Shown piece after piece: positions 36,043 to 44,130 of a DNA stretch of 64,000 nucleotides (position 1 is the first letter of the stretch; each line of letters begins with the position of its first letter). Origin of the DNA: Azotosporobacter soli (GTDB lineage: Bacteria > Bacillota > Negativicutes > SG130); assembly GCF_030542965.1 (NCBI RefSeq), contig NZ_JAUAOA010000004.1, positions 62,001-126,000 of the forward strand. Direction: 5' to 3'. Made by a program: the position numbers and the translations under genes. The notes beneath the pieces are model-generated. The model saw only the letters and a program-made list of their open reading frames with translations. It had not been told where the DNA came from and ran no database searches.

Positions 36043-36441
36043 TTAAAGCGCGCCGGATTTAATCCGCTCTGCAAGCTCCTCAATCTTGGCTTTGATCGTG
36101 TTGCGTACCAGGCGAAATTCGGCATCGTCTTTTCCGCTGGGATCGTCGAGGCCCCAATCTTCACGATGCGTGCAAGGCAGAAAAGGACAGCTGACATTGC
36201 AACCCATTGTAATGACTATATCTACCGTAGGTATAGTACCTAACAATTTTGGTTTCTGTAGCAGTTCCATGTCGATGCCGACTTCTTTCATGATTCGCAC
36301 GGCATCCTGGTTGATCTGGTCTTTGGTTTCCGTGCCGGCAGAGAAACTTTCGAATACGTTGAGGCCAATGATTTTTCCAAAAGCTTCAGCCATTTGGGAG
36401 CGGCAGGAATTGTGGACGCAAATAAAAGCGACTCGTTTCAT
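36043..36441 (-). CDS. arsC: Thioredoxin-type arsenate reductase
   Basis: 132 residues of the low-molecular-weight phosphatase fold. The P-loop ICVHNSCRSQMAEA holds the nucleophile Cys8 and Arg14. Cys81, Cys85 and Cys90 in MGCNVSCPFLPC supply the resolving pair, and WGLDDPSG carries the catalytic Asp. Such enzymes reduce arsenate to arsenite using thioredoxin. No arsR or arsB/acr3 lies nearby, so export must be encoded elsewhere, or the protein may have another phosphatase-like role. RBS GGAGATACGAA precedes ATG 36441. Confidence 0.92.
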   Translation of the reverse strand: MKRVAFICVHNSCRSQMAEAFGKIIGLNVFESFSAGTETKDQINQDAVRIMKEVGIDMELLQKPKLLGTIPTVDIVITMGCNVSCPFLPCTHREDWGLDDPSGKDDAEFRLVRNTIKAKIEELAERIKSGAL

Positions 36442-36756
36442 TTCGTATCTCCTTCGTCATTCTTTAATATTTTTGTCAGTTGGGACGCATGAACTATTGA
36501 GAAAGATCATAATAGTAATCGTATTGTAGAGGGAGAAGAAGAAAAATGCAAGGCTCAATTTTGCAAAGAAGAAAGGGTAAGCGAGAGCAGCTGCAAAAGT
36601 GAGAAAATCCGCAGCATTATAAAAAGGAAATAACTTGAATAATATGGGAGGAAGTGGCAATGCGGTAACGAAAGTAATGAGGAAGGGGAAAGCGATTGAC
36701 TTTATTTTACTTATAAGAAAATTTGTCGTTGAATGGGGTGGGGGGAGAAGATGAGC
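36442..36756. other. 315-bp intergenic region between divergent genes
   Basis: Must hold the promoters of arsC (-) and the RND operon (+). A TTGACT hexamer at about 36697 has only A/T-rich sequence downstream and no clear -10. No hairpin, repeat or gene is evident. Confidence 0.4.
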
Positions 36757-37908
36757 ATGAAAGTTTCGCCAAAAGTGATGCTTGGTCTTATTGTCTTGTT
36801 TTTACTGGGCGCGTGGGCATTTATGCGCTTTGGCGTTGGGAAAACGCCGGTTGGCCCCGGATCGGGCATGGGGGTCGAAGTAAAGGTGATGCAGGTGGTG
36901 CAGCGCGATACGCCGTTGCTTTATGAATTTACCGGCAAGGTGACGTCGAAGAATGAAGTGAAGATCATGTCGAAGGTCGCTGGTAATATCGTGGCTAAGA
37001 TGGTTAACGGCGGCGATGCGGTAAGCAAGGGACAGCCGCTCTTTAGGATTGACAACAAGCAATACCTGTCTTCCATCAATGCGGCTCGTTCCACACTCGT
37101 TAAATCGCAGGCTACGCTGCGCAACACAGAGCGCGATGTGGAGCGCTATCGGGCTTTGGCCGCTGTGGATGGCGTAGCGCGGCAAACATTGGATTCGTAT
37201 GTGGCGCAGGCCGAAGAGCAGGCGGCAACGGTGGAAGAAAATCGGGCTAGTCTGCAGCGGGCAATCGAAGATGAGCAGGACACGCTGATTGTTTCGCCGG
37301 TTGACGGACGCATCGATATCAAAGACTTGGGCGTCGGGCAGTTTGTGACGGCCGGTTCAACGACATTGGCAACGGTGTCGGCGCTCGATCCGATCTGGGT
37401 GCAGTTCAGCATCAGTGAAAACGAATATATTAAGCTGGCTCGTTTGGGACAGGGCACGTTGTCCGGCTATTTTAGCGACGGAGTGAAATTGATGCTCAGC
37501 GATGGTTCGCAATATCCGGTGCCGGGAAAAATCGAACAGATTGACAACGGAATCGGCGACGCCACCGGGACGATGACGGTCAAGGCATCTTTTGACAATC
37601 CGCAGCGTTTCCTGGTGCCCGGTATGTTCGCGAAGATCACAGCGCAGGGCGGCATACGAAGCGGCGCGATTTTGATTCCGCAGCGGGCGGTCAAGGAATT
37701 GCTTGATGAAACGTTTGTCATGGTTGTTACGTCGGAAGGCAAAGCTGAGAGCAGAAAAGTGAAGATGGGCGACCGGGTCGGCAATCTCTGGATCGTCGAA
37801 AGCGGTCTGACGCCGAATGAAAGCGTGGTCGTCGAAGGCATCGACAAAGTGAAGCAGGGGACGCCGCTGAAAATTACGTTGATGGCGCTGGAAGACTTAA
37901 TGAAATAA
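36757..37908 (+). CDS. RND efflux periplasmic adaptor (membrane fusion protein)
   Basis: 383 residues of the AcrA/MexA family. An N-terminal membrane segment (VMLGLIVLFLLGAWAFM) anchors it without a lipobox. It is followed by TGKVTSKNEVKIMSKVAGNI (lipoyl half), a coiled-coil hairpin around residues 95-175 (RSTLVKSQATLRNTERDVERY; VAQAEEQAATVEENRASLQ), the second lipoyl half SPVDGRIDIKDLGVGQFVTAG, the beta-barrel PIWVQFSISENEY, and a C-terminal region (LLDETFVMVV...VESGLTPNESVVVEG). It links the pump to an outer-membrane channel. ATG 36757 is nine bases after GGAG; ATG 36751 is an alternative. It is followed by the pump gene at 12 nt. Confidence 0.93.
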   Translation: MKVSPKVMLGLIVLFLLGAWAFMRFGVGKTPVGPGSGMGVEVKVMQVVQRDTPLLYEFTGKVTSKNEVKIMSKVAGNIVAKMVNGGDAVSKGQPLFRIDNKQYLSSINAARSTLVKSQATLRNTERDVERYRALAAVDGVARQTLDSYVAQAEEQAATVEENRASLQRAIEDEQDTLIVSPVDGRIDIKDLGVGQFVTAGSTTLATVSALDPIWVQFSISENEYIKLARLGQGTLSGYFSDGVKLMLSDGSQYPVPGKIEQIDNGIGDATGTMTVKASFDNPQRFLVPGMFAKITAQGGIRSGAILIPQRAVKELLDETFVMVVTSEGKAESRKVKMGDRVGNLWIVESGLTPNESVVVEGIDKVKQGTPLKITLMALEDLMK

Positions 37909-37920
37909 GGGGATTGAGCT

Positions 37921-40900
37921 ATGGCTAATTTTTTCATTAACCGGCCGATATTTGCGATTGTACTGTCGATTATTATCACGCTGCTTGGCGCGATTGCGGC
38001 ATTTCAGCTGCCGATTGCGCAATATCCGCAGATTTCTCCGCCGACGGTCTCGATCAGTACAAATTATCAAGGCGCTAATGCCGAAGTCGTGGAGCAGTCG
38101 GTCGCGCAACAGATCGAGCAGCAGGTCAACGGCGTGGACGGGATGGTTTCGATGTCCTCCACCAGTACAGACTCGGGTTCCTATTCGCTGACGGTGCAGT
38201 TTGAAGCCGGACGCGATGCGGATATTGCCGCGGTGCAGACGCAAAACCGCGCAGCGGAGGCGACTTCATCCCTGCCGACCTCGGTTCAGACGTCCGGCGT
38301 GTCGACGCGCAAGTCGTCGCAGGATATGTCGCTGATCCTTTGTCTTTGGTCGGATCAGGACACTTACAGCCGGAACTTTTTGAAAAACTATGGTACGATT
38401 TATCTGGTTGACGATATCAAACGAGTGAAAGGCGTCGGCGAGGTCATGGAATTTGGTTCAGACTACAGCATGCGGATTTGGCTGCAGCCGGAAAAAATGG
38501 CGCAGCTCGGCGTTGCGGTTACGGATGTGACCGCGGCAATCGAAAAGCAGAATCTGCAGGCTCCGGCCGGCGGAATCGGTAAGATGCCTGCGGTCGCGGA
38601 ACAGGAGTTTCAATATACGGCGCGCGTCAAGGGGCGTTTAAGCGATGCGAAAGAGTTTGAACAGGTTATTGTCGCGGCTAAGACCGACGGTTCGTTTATC
38701 CGCCTAAAAGATCTGGCTCGCGTAGAATTCGGCAGCAAGGACTACACCTATGAGAGTTTTGCCAATGGACGGCAAGCGACGATGATGGCGGTGAAACTGA
38801 CCAGCGATGCGAATGCGCTGGAGACGATCGGCAATGTGAAGAAGGTTATCGAAGAAGACGGCAAGGATTTTCCGGAAGGGATGCATTATCAATTTGTCGT
38901 CGATACGACGAAGTTTATTCAGGAATCGATTCTGGAAGTGGTTAAGACGTTTGCCGAAGCGTTACTACTGGTGGTGCTGGTCGTGTTCATCTTTTTGCAA
39001 AGTTGGCGCGCGACGCTGATTCCGCTTTTGGCGGTGCCGGTATCGCTGATCGGGACGTTCGCGGCGTTCAGCCTGATGGGCTTTTCGATCAATACGCTGA
39101 CGTTGTTTGCGATGGTGCTGTCGATCGGGCTGGTCGTCGATGACGCCATCGTCGTAATCGAAGCGGTTGAGCATCATATGCGCTATGCGGCAATGAGTCC
39201 GCTCGACGCGACACGGCGGGCGATGAGCGAAGTGTCCGGACCGGTCGTTGCGATTGCATTTGTGCTGGCTTCCGTATTTATTCCGGTCGCATTTTCCGGC
39301 GGGATGGTCGGAATTTTATACCGGCAGTTTGCACTGACGATTGCCGTGTCGATGGCGCTCTCGGCAGTGGTCGCGCTGTCGCTTACTCCAGCGCTTTGCA
39401 CGCTGCTTTTGAAGCCGCACGATCCAGACGCGCACAGCGGCAGAATCGGTCGTTTCTTTGAATGGTTCAATCAGTGGTTTGAGCGAAAGACGGAAAGCTA
39501 CGGCGGCACATTGGGCAGCCTGATCGGCAAATCGCGTCGCTGCCTGCTCTTTCTCGCCGTTGTGATGATTATGATCGGCGGCTTATATCGCCTCGTTCCG
39601 GCGACCTTCGTACCGAATGAAGATGAAGGTTTTTACATCGCATCCCTTTCGCTGCCGGAGGCGTCGAGTCTTAACCGGACAAGTCTGACGCTGCATAAGT
39701 TTTCCGATGTGGTGCGGCAGCAGCCTGGCGTCACCGATGTCTTGGCGCTGGCGGGCCTCGACATCATGGGCGGCGGTGCGAAACCGAACGCGGGGACGAT
39801 GTTCATCGGACTGGATTCCTGGTCGGCGCGCAAAGCGCCAAACGTACAACTTGATGCGATCATCGGGCAGACGTTTATGCGCGGCGCGCAATTGCAGGAA
39901 GGCACGGTAGTTGCGTTTGCGATGCCTTCATTGCCTGGACTCGGTATGGTTGGCGGCTTTTCGCTGATGCTGGAAGACCGCGGAGGCGGATCGCTCGATT
40001 TGCTTGATAAAACGGGACAAGCATTCGTTGACGCCGCGCGGCAACGGCCGGAAATCGGTTCGATCTCGGCTAATTTCAGGTCGGGTACGCCGGGCTATGA
40101 GTTTGAAGTTGACCGCGAAAAGGCGGAAAAGATGGGCGTATCGGTCAACGAAGTATTTTCTGCGCTGCAGGTGTTCCTCGGCGGGAACCAGGTCAATGAC
40201 ATCAATAAATTCGGTCGCACTTACAAAGTCGTCCTTCAGGCCGAAGCGCAGTATCGCGGCGATGCGGAAGCGCTGCGTTATCTCTACGTGAAAAGCGCAA
40301 GCGATACGATGGTGCCGCTCAATACGCTGGTGAAGGCAAAGAAGGTGAAAGCGCCGACGATTATCAGCCGTTTCAACGGTGTTAAAGCGGTTCAGATTAA
40401 CGGCAATCCGGCGAGCGGCTACAGTTCGGGTCAGGCGCTCGACACGCTGGCGGAGGTTGCGAAACAAACGCTGCCTGCCGGTTATGCCTACGAGTGGTCG
40501 GGGCAGAGCCGCGAAGAAAAGGAAGCCGGCGGGCGCGTAGCGTTGCTGTTCGGCCTGGCGATCGTCTTCGTCTTCCTCTGTCTGGCAGCGCTCTATGAAA
40601 GCTGGAGCGTGCCGTTTGCGGTACTTCTCGGCGTACCGCTCGGGATTTTCGGTGCTTTCCTCTTGCAATACATGCGCAATCTGGAAAACAGCGTCTACAT
40701 GCAGATTGGTTTGATCATGCTGATCGGCTTGGCGGCGAAAAATGCCATCCTGATCGTCGAATTTGCCAAAGTCAGAGTCGACAACGGCATGGAGCCGGTT
40801 CAGGCGGCGATTGAAGCGGCGAAAATTCGCCTGCGCCCGATCCTGATGACTTCGTTCGCGTTCATCATCGGATGTATTCCATTGGCGATCGCGAGCGGCG

Positions 40901-41055
40901 CGGGAGCTGGCGCGCGAACCTCGATGGGGACCGCGGTTGTCGGCGGCATGCTGGCGGCTACCGCGCTCGGTATTTTTCTGATACCGGTACTCTTCGTAGT
41001 CGTGGAAAAAGCGACGCAGAAAATTGAACAGTGGCGAAAGAAAAAAGTAGTGTAG
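37921..41055 (+). CDS. RND multidrug efflux pump (AcrB/MexB type, HAE1)
   Basis: 1044 residues, the usual length. Twelve membrane helices and two large periplasmic loops. The N-terminus MANFFINRPIFAIVLSIIITL is classical. LSIGLVVDDAIVVIEAVEHHM holds the Asp-Asp proton relay in helix 4. GLAAKNAILIVEFAK with the helix-10 Lys and AGARTSMGTAVVGGM are also present. It is a proton-driven trimer exporting hydrophobic or amphiphilic compounds across both membranes. It is cotranscribed with the adaptor gene. No outer-membrane factor follows, so a TolC/OprM-like protein must come from elsewhere. No local regulator is seen. Confidence 0.97.
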   Translation: MANFFINRPIFAIVLSIIITLLGAIAAFQLPIAQYPQISPPTVSISTNYQGANAEVVEQSVAQQIEQQVNGVDGMVSMSSTSTDSGSYSLTVQFEAGRDADIAAVQTQNRAAEATSSLPTSVQTSGVSTRKSSQDMSLILCLWSDQDTYSRNFLKNYGTIYLVDDIKRVKGVGEVMEFGSDYSMRIWLQPEKMAQLGVAVTDVTAAIEKQNLQAPAGGIGKMPAVAEQEFQYTARVKGRLSDAKEFEQVIVAAKTDGSFIRLKDLARVEFGSKDYTYESFANGRQATMMAVKLTSDANALETIGNVKKVIEEDGKDFPEGMHYQFVVDTTKFIQESILEVVKTFAEALLLVVLVVFIFLQSWRATLIPLLAVPVSLIGTFAAFSLMGFSINTLTLFAMVLSIGLVVDDAIVVIEAVEHHMRYAAMSPLDATRRAMSEVSGPVVAIAFVLASVFIPVAFSGGMVGILYRQFALTIAVSMALSAVVALSLTPALCTLLLKPHDPDAHSGRIGRFFEWFNQWFERKTESYGGTLGSLIGKSRRCLLFLAVVMIMIGGLYRLVPATFVPNEDEGFYIASLSLPEASSLNRTSLTLHKFSDVVRQQPGVTDVLALAGLDIMGGGAKPNAGTMFIGLDSWSARKAPNVQLDAIIGQTFMRGAQLQEGTVVAFAMPSLPGLGMVGGFSLMLEDRGGGSLDLLDKTGQAFVDAARQRPEIGSISANFRSGTPGYEFEVDREKAEKMGVSVNEVFSALQVFLGGNQVNDINKFGRTYKVVLQAEAQYRGDAEALRYLYVKSASDTMVPLNTLVKAKKVKAPTIISRFNGVKAVQINGNPASGYSSGQALDTLAEVAKQTLPAGYAYEWSGQSREEKEAGGRVALLFGLAIVFVFLCLAALYESWSVPFAVLLGVPLGIFGAFLLQYMRNLENSVYMQIGLIMLIGLAAKNAILIVEFAKVRVDNGMEPVQAAIEAAKIRLRPILMTSFAFIIGCIPLAIASGAGAGARTSMGTAVVGGMLAATALGIFLIPVLFVVVEKATQKIEQWRKKKVV

Positions 41056-41587
41056 TTAGCATAGTATAGAATAGTTTTGCAGGCGCATCCTGTAAAAGTA
41101 GCATGCGCCTGTGAGACTATCGATAAAACGAAAGCAAGTGGGACGGTTTTTACACGAAGAGTTGAAGAAGGGAAGAGCGGAAGGAATTTTAAATTTTTCT
41201 TTCTTTCTTCCCAACGGGCCGATACGATCGGCCCGCTTCGCTTCTTCGTGTTAGCGTTTTCTTTAAGCCTTCTATTTGTTCTTGTTATCGCATTCTGTTT
41301 TTTCAATTGTCTACACTCTGGCAGACGCATGCTCTAAACAGCATGCGTCTATTTTTTTATAGCGGTGTGAAAATGTAAGAAATAAAAAATATCTGCGGGA
41401 AAGAGGACGTGATAGAATAAAGAACGATGCGCTCAGTATAATGAAGTTACAAAAAAGAGTGATTAAAGTAAACATAGTATATACAGTGATTATAATATAC
41501 GAAAAAATAGCGATGAAAACTGCGGAAGTCGCTGAAGAAGATGAGTTTTCCAATGAAATGTTCGAATTGGCGCAAGGAGGTTTGCTG
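41056..41587. other. 532-bp intergenic region with three hairpins
   Basis: Holds a hairpin CAGGCGCAT / ATGCGCCTG (41080-41111) without a T tail, a hairpin CGGGCCGAT-ACG-ATCGGCCCG (41215-41235), and a proper terminator (41323-41358). The first and third hairpins share the GCGCAT/GACGCATG theme. A TATAAT box at 41491-41496, without a clear -35, may start the HD-hydrolase mRNA. An 86-codon frame (41077-41337) has a hydrophobic C-terminus but no convincing ribosome site and crosses the hairpins; it is not called. Confidence 0.45.
41323..41358 (+). terminator. Rho-independent terminator
   Basis: Stem AGACGCATGCT / AGCATGCGTCT, then ATTTTTTT. It is the first strong U-tailed stop after the RND operon, about 270 nt downstream. 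Confidence 0.82.
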
Positions 41588-42214
41588 ATGAATAAGGAAG
41601 CGATTGTTGAAGAAACGAAGAAATTTGTTAAGGCCAAAATGGACGGGGAAGGTTCGGGACATGATTGGTGGCATATTGTGCGCGTCTATAACAATGCGCT
41701 GGAGATTGCCCGGCATGAAAAAGACGCGGATCGGTTTATTGTTGAATTAGGCGCATTGCTGCATGATATCGCGGATCATAAATTCGGCTATACGGATGCG
41801 GACAGAGAAAGGATCATCGGCGAATTTCTTGCGCCGCTGGCGGTTGAGCAAACGGTTATTGATCAGGTGACGTATATCGCGAACTTCATTTCGTTTAAAG
41901 GCGGCAAAAATACGCATGTCATGCAGACTCCGGAAGGTAAAATCGTGCAGGATGCAGATCGTTTGGATGCGATGGGCGCGATCGGAATCGGCAGGGCGTT
42001 TACTTATGGCGGGCATGTGCAGCGGCTGATGTATAATCCCAAAGAGGCGGCCGAGCAAACTGAGGGCGAGGATACGATCGCGCATTTTTATGAAAAACTT
42101 CTGCTCTTAAAGGACAGGATGAATACGGAAACCGGAAAGAGAAAAGCGCAGGCGCGTCATGAGACGATGAAATATTTTCTGGCATGTTTCTTTAGAGAAT
42201 GGCAGGGCGAATAA
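41588..42214 (+). CDS. HD-domain phosphohydrolase (YedJ-like)
   Basis: 208 residues. The HD metal site is complete: HDWWHIVRVYNNAL (first His), LGALLHDIADHKF (His-Asp) and VQDADRLDAMGAIGIGRAFTYGG (last Asp and the family tail). The closest style is E. coli YedJ and relatives. It should be a cytoplasmic metal-dependent phosphohydrolase; the natural substrate is unknown. The longest frame starts 49 codons earlier, but AAGGAGG at 41574-41580 points to ATG 41588. It lies 50 nt before the MscS gene on the same strand, so the two are probably one unit. Confidence 0.9.
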   Translation: MNKEAIVEETKKFVKAKMDGEGSGHDWWHIVRVYNNALEIARHEKDADRFIVELGALLHDIADHKFGYTDADRERIIGEFLAPLAVEQTVIDQVTYIANFISFKGGKNTHVMQTPEGKIVQDADRLDAMGAIGIGRAFTYGGHVQRLMYNPKEAAEQTEGEDTIAHFYEKLLLLKDRMNTETGKRKAQARHETMKYFLACFFREWQGE

Positions 42215-42264
42215 AATAGAACGTGTCAGTGATGGAGATTCATTTTGTTTGCGGAGGAAAAAAC

Positions 42265-43296
42265 ATGTTGGACTTTTTTATGGAGCTTGGAAGCCGAATC
42301 GTAAACGGCGGCTTCAAAATACATTTGGCGGCGTACATTGCCAGTTTGGCGCTTGGCATCGTATTGCTGCGCTGGACATTTGACAAGCTCTTCAAAATCA
42401 TTGCGGAAAAAACAAAAATTCCCTATACGCTGCTGCAACAAACGTTTCGCGGCATCCCGACGCTGCTCGGCATTTTGATCGGCCTTTATGCGGTAACGGA
42501 GCTATTAGTCATTCCGCCGCGTCCGTTGCTTTTTTTGAAAAACCTGTTTCATGCGGTTCTGATCTTATCGGTCACGCTGCTGGTCGCGCATCTGGGTTCC
42601 GGCTATCTTAAGCATCGGCTCGGAAAGCGCTCGGAAAACCTAGCATCCACCTCGATTTTGGTTACCGCCATCGACCTGATCGTCTACGCGATTGGCGCTT
42701 TGATCCTGCTGGAATCTTTCGGCGTATCGATCTCGCCGCTGATTACGGCGCTAGGCGTGGGCGGCTTGGCTACCGCACTGGCGCTGCAGGATACGTTGGC
42801 CAATTTGTTCTCCGGCATCAATATCCTGCTCTCCAAACAGGTCAAGATGGGGGACTTTGTCAAGTTATCGAGCGGCGAAGAAGGACATATTGTCGATATG
42901 AACTGGCGCAATACGACGATAAAGACGCCGACCGAAAATATGGCGGTCGTACCGAATCAGAAGATTGCCTCGTCGATCGTTACCAACTATGCGCAGCCGT
43001 TTGCCGAATGCTCGATCGCGATCCCGCTTGGCGTCGCTTACGGCAGCGATCTGGCTCAGGTGGAAGAAATCACCAGCGCCATTGCCAAAGAGGTTTTGCA
43101 GGAAATAGAAGGCGGCGTTAAAAGTTTTGCGCCATTTGTACGCTACAGTAGTTTTGGAGAAGCGGGCATCCAGTTCCAGGTGATCTTGCGGGTCAATAAC
43201 GTGACGGATCAGCAGCTGATTCGCCACGAATTCATCAAGCGGATTTATGCGCGCTATCAACAGGATGGCATCAGCATTTCAGTGCAGAAAGGCTGA
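42265..43296 (+). CDS. MscS-family mechanosensitive channel
   Basis: 343 residues. Several N-terminal helices (AAYIASLALGIVLLRW; LFHAVLILSVTLLVAHLG; VTAIDLIVYAIGALILLES) precede the pore helix ITALGVGGLATALALQDTLANLFSGI, with the Gly/Ala packing of MscS TM3. The beta domain (QVKMGDFVKLSSGEEGHIVDMNWRNTTIKT) and the C-terminal alpha/beta domain follow. It releases solutes on osmotic downshock from the inner membrane. ATG 42265 follows GCGGAGGAA. It ends at a bidirectional terminator. Confidence 0.95.
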   Translation: MLDFFMELGSRIVNGGFKIHLAAYIASLALGIVLLRWTFDKLFKIIAEKTKIPYTLLQQTFRGIPTLLGILIGLYAVTELLVIPPRPLLFLKNLFHAVLILSVTLLVAHLGSGYLKHRLGKRSENLASTSILVTAIDLIVYAIGALILLESFGVSISPLITALGVGGLATALALQDTLANLFSGINILLSKQVKMGDFVKLSSGEEGHIVDMNWRNTTIKTPTENMAVVPNQKIASSIVTNYAQPFAECSIAIPLGVAYGSDLAQVEEITSAIAKEVLQEIEGGVKSFAPFVRYSSFGEAGIQFQVILRVNNVTDQQLIRHEFIKRIYARYQQDGISISVQKG

Positions 43297-43327
43297 TGCG
43301 ATAAAAATACTGTAGTCAGGGTGAAAT

Positions 43328-43373
43328 GAAAAACAGGCATTGCTCCTTTGTTAAGGTGCAATGCCTGTTTTTC
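43328..43373. terminator. Bidirectional terminator between convergent genes
   Basis: A 16-bp stem, GAAAAACAGGCATTGC / GCAATGCCTGTTTTTC. It serves the MscS gene (+) and the GyrI-like gene (-). Confidence 0.92.
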
Positions 43374-43395
43374 ATATTGGATCATTTGGAGAATT

Positions 43396-43917
43396 TTAAG
43401 CTAGCGGAATAAAGAGCTGCGTTTCGAGGCTTTCCTTCGCCGTTATGCGCGGATCGCTGGTGTAGACTTCGATCGATTCGGGCGCCAGTGCAATGTTTTG
43501 CGCGTTGGCCCATAAGACCATTTTCTTATAAGTGTCGCCGACTTTCATATAGGAACCTTTGTGCAGCGCGGTAACGTATTTTCCGGCCGGCAATGTTATC
43601 ATTTCCATATTGGCGTTTGTCGGAGACAAAGCGGATTGTACCGGAAAGCCGGTTTGAAAGAGCCATTTTTTAGTGAAGGATTTGAAAAACATGACCAGTT
43701 TGGATTCGCTTAGCAATGATTGCCATTCGATGGCCGAATAGCGTGCGAACGGCGGCTCGCAAATGTCTGCGTTATTTGCTTTCAGGCAGGCGGCAAGGTT
43801 TAAAAAATTGTTTTTCATCGTCGTAGGCATCTTCCACATAGAGACGTTGCTGCTGATTGCCAACGCTTTTACTTCCGGGCGGCTTACGATTTTTATCTCG
43901 GACAAAATGATCAACAC
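43396..43917 (-). CDS. GyrI-like small-molecule-binding domain protein
   Basis: Up to 173 residues. The pattern is that of the GyrI/AraC-effector (SHS2-like) fold: EIKIVSRPEVKALAIS at the start, MEMITLPAGKYVTALHKGSYMKVGDTYKKMVLWA in the second half (overlapping parts), and ESIEVYTSDPRITAKESLETQLFIPLA at the end. Such proteins bind small hydrophobic or amphipathic molecules; some are regulators' effector domains and some hydrolyse or sequester toxins. No DNA-binding domain is attached. The start is uncertain: GTG 43917 or TTG 43905, which gives a typical MSEIKIV start. Confidence 0.82.
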   Translation of the reverse strand: MLIILSEIKIVSRPEVKALAISSNVSMWKMPTTMKNNFLNLAACLKANNADICEPPFARYSAIEWQSLLSESKLVMFFKSFTKKWLFQTGFPVQSALSPTNANMEMITLPAGKYVTALHKGSYMKVGDTYKKMVLWANAQNIALAPESIEVYTSDPRITAKESLETQLFIPLA

Positions 43918-44009
43918 CTATTCCTTAAAATTTTATAATGGCGATGCGCTAAAGAAGATCATACTACTATACAGTATAAAATAAACTGGCAGTATTTTCA
44001 ATAAAAATA

Positions 44010-44023
44010 CGAACAAATGTTCG
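44010..44023. promoter_or_regulatory. LexA-box-like palindrome
   Basis: CGAACAAATGTTCG, a perfect CGAAC-N4-GTTCG palindrome like the LexA/DinR boxes of Firmicutes. It is about 107 nt before the histidine-kinase ATG and about 93 nt from the start of the divergent GyrI-like gene. Confidence 0.45.
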
Positions 44024-44130
44024 CTGCTGTTTTAAGCAAAAAACTTGCAGGAGTTCTTTGCTTACTAGGCTAATAAATAAACAGGAAAGGTATTTGCGTT
44101 AGGGGATGCAGTGCAGAGGGAGGATTTACG

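Noticed and set aside
41077-41337. 86-codon frame with a hydrophobic C-terminal segment after the RND pump
   Set aside because: The TTG start lacks a ribosome site and the frame runs through three hairpins, the last a terminator.
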